In this document: positions 1 to 12,389 of the stretch, piece after piece
Numbering within the stretch: the first letter of the stretch is position 1
Layout of the letters: each line of letters starts with the position of its first letter
Position numbers and translations under genes: made by a program
Source of the DNA: Seriola aureovittata
Taxonomy: Eukaryota > Chordata > Actinopteri > Carangiformes > Carangidae
Reading direction: 5' to 3'
Length of the DNA stretch: 64,000 bases
Assembly: GCF_021018895.1 (NCBI RefSeq)
Contig: NC_079375.1
Span: 8,898,732-8,962,731, forward strand
The notes under the pieces: generated by a model
Databases searched by the model: none
What the model was told of the DNA's origin: nothing
What the model saw: the letters and a program-made list of their open reading frames with translations, nothing else

Positions 1-44
1 AGGTTTTACCAGCCACGATAGAGGGGCTTGTATTGTTTTCATCC

Positions 45-88
45 GTGTCTGTGTGTGTGTGTGTGTGTGTGTCTGTGTGTGTGGGTGG
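45..88. repeat. (TG)n microsatellite
   Basis: A run of alternating TG, interrupted once by TC, of about 44 bases. The alternating purine/pyrimidine sequence is typical of fish genomes and is likely length-polymorphic. A short open frame across it is just translated repeat (V/C/S) and is not a gene. Confidence 0.95.
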
Positions 89-280
89 TCCTGGAGATAC
101 CCACAACGGGAACTACCACAGAGGCAGTTTTGAGTACTTTGGCAGGTGTTTATATGTCTGTGGACAGATATTGTCAATGCAATCGCGTCGCACCTGTGTA
201 AGATCCAGTCAACCAAATTTTATCTTGTGTATAGTTGAGATTAAAATAAAGGCTGAGTTTAAAGATGGATCTGGTCCAAC

Positions 281-336
281 CCATGAGTACTGAGTAGTTG
301 TATAACAATGTAGTAACGACTACTGATTACTCATGG
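281..336. repeat. Imperfect inverted repeat (hairpin)
   Basis: The arm at 281-298 (begins CCATGAGTA) pairs with the arm at 319-336 (ends TACTCATGG). The arms are 18 bases with two mismatches and about 20 bases of spacer. Transcribed RNA could fold into a short stem-loop. The arms are shorter than a typical pre-miRNA and match no miRNA I recognise. Confidence 0.6.
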
Positions 337-2354
337 TCAGAACGTCATCATGTTGACGGGCGTCACGGCTGGTGTGATCCTGCTTAATGTCAAAAATAAC
401 TTGTTCATGTAACTGATATGATCACAAGGAATCAAAGAAGCAAAACAAAGTATAATTTCTAAGTAAAATATTTTCTGTGGCATTTGGAAACTTTTGGTTA
501 CTCCAGGACACAGTGTAAGCAAAATGTCCAAATTATAGGTCTGCATATCAGAGTGATAGCACTATCTGTTGGCCTTTTGAAGACAGCACTTTGATGCATA
601 GTTCAATAAGAAACTAATAGCTCTGAATGAATACCTGTGATATGTATCCTCTCTGTTCAGCCCTTTTCAGATGCATTATGTATTCGTCCTCCATTTCCAA
701 AAGTAAGTTATATGACAGTGTGTTTTCAGAGGAATAAAATAGAATTCTATTCTTTGCACCCAGCCAGCTCTCAGGTATTTCGATATCTTAAGTGATTCAT
801 TGCATGAATGTTTTATGGGTAGAAAAATGCAATCTGTCAGAATTGGCTTTCTCCACTGGAGTTGGCATAGTCCTCTTAGTCTCATCTGACTTTAAGGTAC
901 TGTATGATAAAGTGGAACCTTTACACGCTAACTGGGCTCAGCAGACATTGCTTGCTATTTTAATGTCATCTTTACATCACTATTTGCATGCATAATGTGA
1001 TAATATTCTAATGATTTTACTAAGTTTTATAAAATAGTTAGCTTTAGAACCTCAATAATAAGGGTGGGTCTGCCCTTCAACCTACTTGTGTTTTTTAGTG
1101 TGAGTGATGTTAATCAGCACTATGACGCACAGAGATGTTGAGAGCAGAGATTCACACAGGGATCTTTCCTAGTAGATGCAGTAATGAAACCATAAATCAC
1201 AGCATCATTGGACGTCTTCCCAGCCCCTGATATTTCCCCAGACATTTTCACTCCAACCATTTCAGTCTGCTTACAGTGTTAAATAGATTGACCATGGAAG
1301 ATAAAGTTAAATGTGACTTTCTTCCAGTACCTCTGACTCGACAAGAAATGAGGAGGAAAAAGAGCAGTTATATACTCCATGAGTATGGGGTTTAATACTA
1401 ATATTTTGGTACCATTGAAAACTAGAAGGAACAGAAGAGGTGGTATTAAAGAAACGCATTTTCTCCGCATTGTGCTGAATGATGAAGCTGGAATAGTATT
1501 CAAATGTCAATGAAAGACCCTTTTATAGTGGAACATATTATCTAAGTGGCAGCATAGTGAGTCTCTTTGAAGATTTTCACCCAATGTTGGTTGTGTGAGG
1601 CGTAAACAGGCAATGATGGCTTGCAGGTTACACCGTGTGATATCTAATTCCCCCTCAGGTGCTAACAAGATGGAAAAAAAAAAGAAATAGACCACATTCA
1701 ACATGGCAGGAATTTGTGGCTTGTTTCCACCGTTACAGAGAAAACATCATGCTACATCATTCCTCTTTCACCTGACTCTGAGAGCTTTGCAGTAATGGCC
1801 ATTTCATGAATGAGGAGCAGATAGAAAACTGGGCATGTGCGGTTGCAAGGCCCACAATGAATACAGGACCTGCCAGTCGAGTAATTAGTTTGGGCTGTGG
1901 TTGGCTGTGGCTGTGATGGAGGCTGTTTATCACCCCCAAGACAATGACTGCATAAGAACTGCCAAAACAAGGCCGTGTGATCGTTTCCTTTTGCTGCAGC
2001 TTTGGACATTAAAATGGCTCTTGGAGGTGTCGTGGGAGTTTGCTGTCAGGTTTTCTCGGGCGTTTCCACTACAGTGTGTCTCCTTAACTCGTGACAGATG
2101 AACAATATTATAGCAAAGACAGAAGGTCAGTGGTGGTAGTAGCGATTACTTAATTTGCAGCAGAAAATTTGTATTGTTAATTTAGTGTGTGAAGTGCTCA
2201 GACAACAGCCTGATTCTGCACAGGAAAACTTGGTGGTTCAGCAAATAAAAAACTTCATGGTGTATTTAAAACAATTTGCCTCAACTAGAAAAAGACTTCT
2301 ACCAAGTCTGCAAACAAAGCTTCACTTGGAGTCAAGGATAAACTGATTTGATTT
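337..2354. other. Noncoding stretch, nothing recognised
   Basis: No repeat family, RNA gene or credible exon is visible. Open frames are all under 90 codons and overlap on both strands. About 1740-2060 is somewhat more GC-rich and free of homopolymers; it could be unique or conserved sequence but carries no defining signal. Confidence 0.5.
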
Positions 2355-2480
2355 TGGTGGTCAAAGGTCAAATGTCAAATGTCAAGGTCAGGGTTTCCTC
2401 GCAAAACATGTTTTTGGCCTTCTGAGCACAATATCTTGGGAACCCCTCACTACACATTTAACAAATGTTACATGAGAAAA
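2355..2480. repeat. Dispersed fish repeat fragment (GGTCAAAGGTCAA family)
   Basis: The piece opens with stuttered GGTCAAA/TGTCAAA words, followed by CAAAACATGTTTTTGGCC and a motif ending in ACAATATCTTGGGAA. From memory this order matches a common percomorph interspersed repeat. A second, better preserved piece from what I take to be the same family is at about 35826-35985. The class is not determined, and no terminal repeats or target-site duplication are visible. Confidence 0.55.
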
Positions 2481-4839
2481 ATATCAAATGAAATGTAGAA
2501 AAGTCACTCTTCTCCCGAGGTCTGCACCACAAACATCTGTAATAGCTTGTACCTTTACCCACGGCCTGACTTTTCACCAATTTTACATGAAATCAGTTGG
2601 CAAGTTTTTCAGATATTCTGCTAACAGACATCATACATCAACATAACCTCCTTGGTGGATGAAAGTTGTAAAACGTCAATCCAGGGTTCACGTTTTAATT
2701 GCAGATGATGTAGTAGAGTGTCATGTGAAGACACTCTGTGAGCCTTTGCATGAGGCAAAATTGTATACTGGACCATGGTTTTGAAATGCTACTGTGAACC
2801 AATCACGGATTAGAACTTTAAAGGACCCACTGCATTATAACTCATGAAATGAGATTTGAAGCAGACTCCACTTTTGCACCCAAGCTATTCAAAGCCTCAA
2901 GCCTTAGGGAAGCTGTGGTGCGGAGAATGATACAGAGAGAGTGAGAGAGGGCATATGACACCACGAACTGATGTGTAAGAAACAAGTCAAGGTTGTGACT
3001 ACTGAGCGAGAGCAGTTAAGAAATGAGAGTCTTGGGCATATTTGAGCATTTGCGCATGTGTAATGTATGTGTGTGTGTCTGTGAAGGCCAATATTACATT
3101 TTGAAAAAAAAGTACAGATAGGAGATGCTTTTTCACCTGTCAGTGAAAATGGGATGTGAAGTAGCCTGATGCTGCACTTTGATCGCAGTTCATTGGCTTG
3201 TGATTTATGACTGCCATCCTCTGACCTGCATGGTCAAGGCCAAACAGTTTGAAGCCCTTCTGGACAGGACGGTTAACCTTTTACCTTGGATGCAGAGCCA
3301 GCACGTTATATCTTGGCAATCCGCCACAACCGTCTCTCTTAGCTTTCTTACCAATCAAGTGATTTAATCCAGTTGCGGAGGCTGGAATAGCCTTGGCCCT
3401 CGCACTTTAATCTAGGGAAATCCATGGCTTTTCCAAAGCCTGAGCATCAAGTGTTGTCAATTACAGCCTGAAAAAGCCTATAGTGCAGGGGAGCTTTTTG
3501 AGTCAGACTGAGCCCACACCCAAAAGAGAGAAAATAGGCTCTTGTTTATCCATGACTGAGAATGGAAAAAGAACATTGACTGTCATTGTGCCACGACAAC
3601 AATTTAATTACGTGAGCTGGCCAGCTGCTACTAATCTCACCGTGTTGTACCAATGTACAAGACTTCTTTTAATAGACTCTCACTGCAAATTCCAACTAGC
3701 ATGGAGTTAGCCATGTTAAAACCTTTTTGAAGGCCCTCCAGCTGTGCCCATGCAAGTAAAATTACAGCTCATCAGAGAATAGTGTGTAATGTAGTTAATA
3801 ATGAATGTGGAGTGGGTTATTTGGTCCAATCACTGTGTCTGGCCTCGGTTTAATGAAAGATAAAAGAGCTGAGTACAGTGCAAATATATAATCATCATTG
3901 AACTCAAAATCTGCCGCTACAAAATGCTTCATGTGTCGGATTACAGTCTACATCATGGTTGTATTTTTAGAGGCGTGTTAACGCTCAAATCACATATTCC
4001 ACATGATTTAAATAATGCATGTCAAGCTTGATCTTGATCTGGGTCACTGAGGTCTTTTGGGTGTATGACTCAACATTTAAAATGACAACAGCTCGTTTGT
4101 GGTACATCTGGTGCGCACTTTTGAAAAAAGTACAAGTGTCACATTTTTAACTGTAATGGAAGCATTGAGATTGCTGGAATGATTACACTTTGGGATATTG
4201 GGCTTTCTGTGTTGAGTCTTGACAGCATCCTCGCCTCAATTAAGATGACTGAAGCTGAATGCCGGTTCCTTTTTTTTTCTTCTTTTTTTTCAGTTGAAAA
4301 GACCAAATCAGTTCCAGCGCTGTGAATTTACAGTCAGCTATGAACATCTTACTATGTAATGGTAAATCTAATTATTGAAAACCCCTGCCCCCGTTTTCAT
4401 ATTTATTGACAAAATGACGGTCTATTCATCCTGACAGCAGGTAGGGAGTTTGTGCCACACAGCAAGAGAGTGCTGATTATCTATAGGCAACAGCATATTT
4501 GTTTGAAGCCAACCACTGCCTCTCTCTGAACCTGTCAGAACCGCATGCAAATGAACCCAGTTTCTGGCTCACTGCACCTCACAAATTATTAACTGCGCAC
4601 ACCCTGCATTACAGTACAATTAGATTGTCCATTATTTTGTAAACGCCAGCAGAATCATTCCATCCTCTCAAGCATATTGTCATGTGGCTGCATTTGCCTA
4701 ACAAACGTGAGATCAAAGACGTATTTTTGAATCCTAATCAAATCTATTTCAAGTCCCATGCTGGCGCCGGATGGCAGGCTGCGGTCTGTGGCTGGCACGG
4801 TTTGAGGCCCTGTCTGAATACCTGCAACAGTAAATAGAT
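2481..4839. other. Noncoding stretch with one splice-acceptor-like tract
   Basis: No gene is recognised. A long pyrimidine tract ending in TTTCAG at 4267-4291 resembles a 3' splice site, but only about 22 codons stay open after it before a stop and no good donor follows. About 3180-3480 is low in simple repeats and could be conserved noncoding sequence. Otherwise I see nothing specific. Confidence 0.4.
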
Positions 4840-4870
4840 GGGCGGGCAGGGTGATTTGCATATAAAAAGG
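4840..4870 (+). promoter_or_regulatory. Promoter-like GC box + octamer + TATA cluster
   Basis: GGGCGGG (4840-4846) is followed by the POU octamer ATTTGCAT (4854-4861), whose last base begins TATAAAAAGG (4861-4870). A GC box, octamer and TATA box in 31 bases is a textbook RNA polymerase II core arrangement and would predict a plus-strand start near 4890-4895. No coding frame follows, so a product would be noncoding or a spliced upstream exon. Chance occurrence in 64 kb is possible. Confidence 0.35.
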
Positions 4871-5499
4871 AGCAGTGATAAAAGAAAGTACTTAACCTGG
4901 AGTTTCTCACCATCCAACACTCTGGCACCTCCAACAGAATGACAGAAGACTGCTTTTTATCAAAGGGGATCCCATTATAAGATAATTGTATTTATTCTCG
5001 ATGGAGAATGAAAGGGAAAAGAGAAACAAAGAACATGGTCGGTAGCGCTGTACACCAGGACATGCACCTGTAAGAGAGCGAAGAGCCACTCACATTAAAT
5101 GCTGAGGAGTAGGAGAGCAGAGATGTTTGTAGTGTCAGCGTGCATTTGTAACGCAGCCTGTATTAGTACCAAGATGGCTGCTTTGAACTTGTTGGAATCC
5201 TATAAGGTATAATTCATGTCGTGTTAATTAAGAAGCAGCAGTTGTACCAAGCTGAACAGAGGGAGTCCCAGACCATAACTCTTCAAACAGTGTGCGCTCA
5301 CTTCTCCACCTTGTTAACACTCCTCTTGTCAGTCGTGCGGTTAGATCAAGGCAGCAATACTCGGCATTTCTGAAGGTTTCTTTCCTCATTTGGAAGATTT
5401 GTTTGTGAAAACTGAGAGGGATTGGCAACTAGAAAGATCTACACTTTATTTATTTGTCACTATTTGTATTAACAAGAATATGAAACTAACGCTAATGTC
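4871..5499. other. Noncoding stretch downstream of the promoter-like cluster
   Basis: No open frame over 70 codons and no repeat identified. Near the right end the sequence turns AT-rich and enters the fish repeat that follows. Confidence 0.4.
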
Positions 5500-6060
5500 A
5501 ATGGTTCTGTGAGGCAGTGTAAGACACAGCACTTTGAGCTAAATGCTAATGTCAGAATGAACCCAACGCTGGGATGCTGATCTTTAGCAGGTACAATGTT
5601 TACTATGCTCATCATCTTACTTTTTACTTTTTGCATGCTAACATTTGCTAATTAGCAATAAACACTAGTGGCAATAAGATATAAAGTACCCTGAGGGAAT
5701 GTAAATGTCATGTCAAGCCATCCAATAACTGTCAAAACACTTAACAATTCAAATTACAATTAAATTGTGAGCCTCATAGTGTGGCAGTGGAGGAAAAGTC
5801 AGGGGATCACCGAAAGCAGTGTGATTCTTCATCAGGGAACCATGAATATCAGTACATTTTGTGTTAATCAGTCTTGTAGAGATTTCAGTAAATGATGATA
5901 AGGAAAAAAGTTTACCAGCTGGTGGCACTAGATGAAAGATCAGGGGCTCACTGAAGTCTTTAGGATTCATCCTCTGGGCACCATGAATGTCTGTACAAGA
6001 TTTCATTGCAATGTATGTAAGAGTTACTGAGATATTTCAGTCTACAACAAAGTGGTGGAG
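5500..6060. repeat. Dispersed fish repeat with two related modules
   Basis: The left part carries the GCTAAATGCTAATGTCAG, TTTAGCAGGTACAATGTTTA and GCTAATTAGCA words typical of an abundant percomorph repeat. The right part has two related modules, about 5781-5890 and 5922-6060. Each runs from GTGGCA through an AGTCAGGGGATCAC-like word and ACCATGAAT to GAGATNTTTCAGT. A copy in the opposite orientation lies at about 45370-45690. Probably an old non-autonomous transposon; its ends are not defined. Minus-strand open frames here are by-products of the repeat. Confidence 0.75.
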
Positions 6061-9000
6061 TGACTGGCTAACATTGTCAGTTGTTGCAAGCATGATCCCT
6101 TATAAAAACACATTTTGAAGAAAGCAATACAGATGTTTTCTGCTTTGAAATTCTCTTCTGTCTCTTTCTCCTCCTGAACTCCCCTGTGTGCATACATGTA
6201 CGGCACACTTATCAGTACATGATATACCATGTACTGACTTTGCTTGACTGTAAGTAGCTCCATGTGACCTCTCAGTTGCAGTTCAACAGATGACCAGCAT
6301 TATCAGTGTGCCATCCAAACATCTTCAGGCTGTGTTCAATGTCAAAGTCTCCGCATATCTACCTCCTCCCCCGGATTGAGGGACAGCTGGCTGCTGCTGC
6401 TGCTAGAGGGGATCACAATGAGCAGGCTGTCCCTGAAGCCTTCGAGTGGGTCTTCAAGAAGGCACAAGGGCATTTGCCTTATCTCTCATGGGTGTTTTTT
6501 AATGAACCACAGTCATCATGTTTTGTAGTGTAACCTCACATGGTTCTACACATGAAATACCAACATAAAAAAAAGAAAGGAAGGAGGGCATTTGTCTTTC
6601 TTACTTTGCAGACCCTTCAGTCTGTGGCCAGATCTTGCTGCATGATCTCCTTTGGGTTGGTCTGATTCATCGCGCCATCGCTGTGGCCGCGAGGTGACCT
6701 TGACAATCACTGTTGTTGCATCCCCCCCGTCTCTGTAACAGCAGTGAGGCAGAGCAAGCATCCCTCAAGGGAGCCGTTCATCTAGATAGGAGACCCATCA
6801 GTCAAGTGAGCCATTGATCGGCACGTCAGATGGCTTGATTTCCTTGTGTAATAATCGGCTCAGTTTTGACACCCTCCCTAATGTGTAAACGGGATGAGAA
6901 GAACAGGGCAAATGGATTGTGAAGGGCAGCTCTATCCACTGGCTGTGTCAGATGCATTAATATTTAGAGTCTTATATAATGGAAGTCCCACTGGTATTGT
7001 ACATGGAGTGATTCGACATGTGTATGTCCTGACTAATGTTACATGCATGTCTAATTTTCCTGTGCACTGGAGTGTGGTTCCTGTTAAGATGTTGAAGAGG
7101 ATCATCAAATAATCCACCCCGCATTCAGAGCAGAAAGAAATCATTGTCCTCGCTGTTATTTCCTAGCGCAGAATAAGACATACTCTTAGCAACCTCATGT
7201 GAGTACTGCAAATGCCAAGCAATTGTTCAGGATCCATTTTGAGACCGCAATGGATTAGTGTGTTCGGTTCCCTGGTGTGGTCAGTGTGCTACTAGGACAG
7301 TCGGAGGCAGGCCGACATGTGTTGGGCATTGATAATGACTGTTGAATCACAACGGACCCACTGGAGTGTCGGGTAAAATAAAAGCACACAACCGTATCAG
7401 TCCCAAGCATGGCGGCAATCGCAAACAACAAAGAGCAGTGTCTTGCATGCCGGGCTAAGCTGATGGGTTTTATATTCAAATAATAAGGATAGGGAGAAAT
7501 ACCAGCAGCATGGGATTTTTTCCTACATTAGACTATCTGGAGCTACCATGTACTTGGTTACAGTGATATTATAGGCTGCAGGATTCATAATTTCTCCATG
7601 ATCCTCAGTGAAAAGGAAGACTGCTTCCATAAAGCCACCGACTTAAAGATGCATTCAGCAAGAGCAAGCGATTCAAGTTTAATTCCTTTAAGCCTACTGT
7701 TTGGCAACATGTAGCATGTCCCCATCAATAAGTTGTTGGTTTTCAATGGACTCTCAGTATTTAATGAGGGGGAAATGTACAACATATTGTTTTGTTCACC
7801 AGTCCTTTTCTATCTGCCTGGTCAATAGGTTCAATTTGATTCAGACTGTGGGTGGGAAAATAAATTGGAATTGTAATGGGGGTCGTGTTGGACAAGATTT
7901 AGTTTGTTTTGGTACTTATCACTTTCAACTAGCTAATGTGGGTGTACCATCGACTCAATTCTGACACTACACAAGAATCTGAATCCCGGATTAAAGTTCT
8001 TAAATATCAGAATAAAGTACATTTGATGTACTGGCAGCATGCATCTTGGTATGTGTCTGAAATCCATTTAGATGAGTGTTATTCAGTCATCTTGTGTGTG
8101 AATCTTTTCATCTTGGACTTCTCTGAGGGTCACTGGATGACAAAATAAACAGCACATTAGCTCAAAAGATGAATTTGCCATTTCCGCACAAGCCCAGTTG
8201 GTGAATTAAGATTTATTTGTTTATCCCTCTTTAAAACAATATCACTCTGCAGATGCTGTTGTGGTGCACGGAGCATGAAATTTATGTCCTGAGCTTTAAT
8301 CCAAGGTCTAACAGAGCGTTACAGATACATAAAAATGTAGAGGTATAAAAGAGTAACTATATTCAGTCAAATAAACCTGCTTGCGTTGCCTGCTAGTGGT
8401 GACAACATGCTTTTTCCTGCAGCAGTAGCAGCATGCTACATCACTGCTGGACGTGGTCACATGTAAAACAGACCACACACAGCTGTGACTTCATGTGGTG
8501 TCAGTATGCTTTAGCTGAGGTGCTCGTTGGATGGTGGAACAGCATCTGAAATATCTTTTCCCCCCCACACACACCTTTTCAGTGCTGTAACTGGATGGCC
8601 TGAATCTGACAATGTCTATATCTATGCAAAACCGACAAATCTGAAAAACGACTTTATGCAACGATTGGCCAGTGGTGTTGCATTTTACCTCTGCCACTTT
8701 TTGAGTGTGCAACAGAGTGCAACACTTTGAATGCCTTCAGGTAAAGATTGTGTGCACTTTCATCCCTGTTTGAACAAACATCATGCTAGCCCCTCACTGT
8801 GATATCACGCTCTTTCCTCCATCTTCAAATGTGGCTTTTCAGAACAGCTGTAAAGATTTTGACCTCGCCACATGATTAGATGTCAACTACTTTTTTTTTT
8901 TCAAGCATTCTATAAACTTCATACCTTTCAGAAGGCAGTGCAGCTGTGCTTTTCCTCCTTCCAAAATCTAGTGTGGAGTTAAGACAGTTTTCATCTGCTA

Positions 9001-9308
9001 AAGTGCAGGTGCTCTGAACCCCTCTGTCCTCGTGCCTTTTTGATGTTGGAAACAGAGGGGCTGCGACTGACGATTTCAGAAACCACCAATCTGGATAAAT
9101 AAATAAATCTGGATAAATTCCAGATTGTATCTATCAAGAATAATCTTGAGAAAATAGCCTTGTCTCTGTCGAGCCTTGATTGTAATCTTTTGGAAAGGGC
9201 ACCTGTTATTTCCTGAAAAAGCTTGGCACCCTAACCTCTCTTTCCTTTCTGTTTCCATTGTTCACTGTGATTTCCCCAGTTTAGCTCAGACAGGCTGATA
9301 CAATAGCT
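6061..9308. other. Noncoding stretch, mostly unique sequence
   Basis: No exon or RNA gene recognised. Small features are (CTG)4 near 6390, a 7-C run near 8561, an 11-T run near 8891, and an inverted pair CAATCTGG (9087-9094) / CCAGATTG (9120-9127) flanking a duplicated ATCTGGATAAAT word. About 8380-8730 has a mildly tRNA-free, mixed composition that may be an unclassified repeat. Confidence 0.4.
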
Positions 9309-10016
9309 GTGGTTACATGGACATGTCATTTCATTCTGATTGAAGATTTCTGGTCAACTGTTTACATGGGATGTGATTTACTACAGTCTGGTGTTCACCA
9401 GCGCAAACGCATTTAATCAAAACAGCTGTGTGAAATGCGTAAAAGTGATGAAAACGTCATGCATTTGTCTTCCTCATACGTCTGTCCTATCTCTTTGGCA
9501 TGTGTTTGATCAGCTCCCTGAAGATAGACATCTATTGTCTGTTGTCTGTCTGTTCAGCGCAGTAGTTTCTATTATTGTGTTTTTCTTAATCAAGCAACAG
9601 CCTGATAACAACGTGTGCTTACTCCTAATAGAAATAATGAAGGGGAGAAGGCGAGCACAAGAGGGCCTTTTTGTCACGGACTTGTTTGAACAGGCTGTTA
9701 TTTCTCATTTTCCAACCGTCTAGGGGCCCAATGAGGTTCACTTCTTTAAGAGTTTGTATTAAAAATAAACTCGATGACCATTTCAGCTTGGATAGGGATG
9801 AACGTCAAGACAGAGGGCATGCGCAGAAAGAGCGCAGCCAGAAAGTAATCAGGTTAAATCGTTTTCATGGTGCAATTTATTTTATGAAAATGTTTAAACT
9901 ACCCCTCTGTTTATTCTGTTTATTCTGATTGAAGTGTTCATATGGAGCATTTTCATACTGTTTGAGCTTTTAAACCGAATAAAATCGGAATATTAGGCTC
10001 CATGTAAACGAACCCA
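9309..10016. mobile_element. Old non-autonomous DNA transposon with inverted ends
   Basis: The left end (GGTTACATGGACATG, then ATTCTGATTGAAG) is an imperfect inverted match to the right end, which reads CGGAATATTAGGCTCCATG then TAAACGAACC. A second ATTCTGATTGAAG lies inside the right end at about 9923. This 'ttacatgga...cggaat' type of end occurs widely in fish DNA. A 127-codon frame on the plus strand (9340-9723) spans the interior, but its product resembles no transposase I know and lacks a visible catalytic triad. Superfamily and target-site duplication not determined. Confidence 0.6.
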
Positions 10017-12389
10017 GTGAATTGGAGGCTTCACAAAAGAGACTTTTACGCTACATTAGACGAGGGTCCCGCATGCTTCTCTGACAGACAAATACAATTT
10101 ATTGAGATGAAGCCGTTCGACTTGGCAGAATTTCTGCTGATATGATGTGCTCTCTCCAATAAGCCTTTTTTTTTCTTCCCTGCTCTAACTGCTCTGTTGA
10201 AGATTACGTTAACGTTAACATTTATTCTTTGAGCAATCATATGGTCTTATCAGAGACATTCAAAGGGTGTATGACAATTCAAAGCCGGCAGTTATGCAGA
10301 ATTAATGACTTCTTATGAATTACCTGTGACATTATGTCATTGAAGCATAACTTTAAACTTAAGAACAAAGGAGGACTTCTTGAGCGCTGACACATACCTG
10401 CAGTAACATCCTTTTATTCTTGTAAAAATTAGGTTGTTTGTGAATTCCTCTTCCTGTTCTGTTGGATCTGTCGGTTTGATGTCTGTCAAGCTATGTGAAG
10501 CAACTGATTAATCACAGTTGTAGAAGTGACCTAAACACCACTGGTGGGCCTTCAAGTCATCAGGTAAATGAATCAATTTGCCGTGTGCTCACACATGAAA
10601 TAAGACCTAATGAGAAGTGCTGCAACCTGAATCACATAGCAACAAGGAAATCACTGCTGCCATCCTGATGTTGTTTTCTCCTTAATGCCGAGTGGTCTAC
10701 AGAGGGACAAATCTCTTTTTTTCTCCATTTTCCTAATTCACTGTTATGTATTTGAGCTATTTTCAAATCGGTTTCTGTCACAGGCATTTGATGAATTGAG
10801 CGTGAAGTTGGCTGCTTTACAAACTTGTCATGTTCCCTCAGCAACCTCTTCCACAGTGCAATCAACAGATCTCCATCACACACCATGTTCCACCTGTATG
10901 TGCTGACTGGATAAGTGTTGTGTGCTCTGTGAATGGTCATGAACACCACCCAACCCCCACCCCACCCCCCACGCAATCTGTACATAGAATTGCAGGCCTC
11001 AGTCTTTCCGTGGTAGCAGGGATGTAATGTATATTGGCTTGTTTTGATTGAAGGTGAGGGACATTTGAGAAGGTTTACTGGTGTATTTTTGTTCACCAGT
11101 GCAGCCTTTGCTATTGATGGGCAGGTGTGTGGAGGGTAATAAGTAGCTGGAGAGAGAATGCGCTGACAGAACCCATTACCTCTGCTAGAGAATACTTCAC
11201 ATATCCACTCAAATCAGAAAACATGAGGGCATAAATAGGAAAATGCTCATTGGACTGAGTGTGGCTGCTGGAGAATTGAACATTATCAGGGTGCTATATG
11301 TCTTTCAAATGGGTCCATGACATTCTAATGTTTATGCTGTTTGCAGGAGAAAGCTGTCAATCAGCAGAGAACAAGACATCGCTATTTAACTTTAACAACA
11401 GGCTGTTGTTTCTAGACTCAGAGAGAACATTATTCAAAATTGATGGTCCATATGTCGTCAGTAAATTAAAGACTAGTGAGCCAAGTTCAGCAGGGCTGCA
11501 GGCAGGGCCTATGGGGAGCATTGCTCATTACAAAAAATTTACCCATGACTTTCTTTTCTCTTCAAAAAATGGTGCTGGACCTTATTTACACACACACCTC
11601 CAAAAATATACAGATGGGTGACAAATTATAAAGGAAAACCCTGATTCAATTAGTGAGGAAGAAACAGCACTAATGCAGATATTTTCGTTTTGGAAGGCAG
11701 CGTCTTCCTGGAATGATTTGACCCTGGGAGTTGTCTCTGTCAAGATGTCATTGTTCTTGGACACCAAAGTCACTGAAGGCTCTCATGAACATGAAAATGA
11801 TCTGCATCATATGATGTGGTCTTCGAAGTCCCTAGATAGCACCTCAGGTGAACTTGGGATATTTTTGTACTATTCACCACCATTATCAAAACACAAAATG
11901 AAGAAATATGTTTTGAAAGAATTATGTTTCATCCTGCCATTGGAGATCAGAGACTGATCAATCTCTACTTCTTCTGTACTGAAAGTCAATCAGACTTTGC
12001 TCGATTTTCTCCTACACTATCACAGTATCATCAGTAGTAGCACATTTAATCATGTCAGTGTTCTCATCCCAGATAATTAAATAATGAAACCCATGTTATC
12101 AGTGGACAACTTCAACATCTTTGAATTAAGGAAGCTCCTAAACATCAACACCGTGCTTTGTAGACTGAACGCAGCAGCTATGAACAAGATAGAAACTTAA
12201 CGTTCAAACGACACACATCACATTATTCTTGATAAACTTTTGTCTGCATAATTGACTCCTGCTGACCTTTTGTCTTCCTCTGTGCTGTACTCTCCCTGTT
12301 TGTCCTTTTTCTTCATCTGTCATCTGGAAATGAGTAGTTCATAAATTCAACTCAAGTTGTGCTGATTTCTCTAGGTGAACTGTTGGATG
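10017..12389. other. Noncoding stretch, nothing recognised
   Basis: There is a C-rich patch of CCACCCC-like words at about 10945-10975. The open frames at 10632-11096 (minus, 154 codons) and 11298-11621 (plus, 107 codons) show no domain, signal peptide or splice-bounded structure I recognise, so neither is called as a gene. Confidence 0.4.

Noticed and set aside
33..293. 86-codon plus-strand frame at the left edge
   Set aside because: Its first part is translated TG repeat (Val/Cys/Ser); no domain and no splice support.
4262..4385. Strong pyrimidine tract with TTTCAG followed by about 22 open codons
   Set aside because: No convincing donor or polyadenylation signal and no recognisable peptide; an isolated acceptor-like tract is common in noncoding DNA.
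10632..11096. 154-codon minus-strand frame
   Set aside because: No domain, partly driven by a C-rich low-complexity patch, and overlapped by frames on the other strand.
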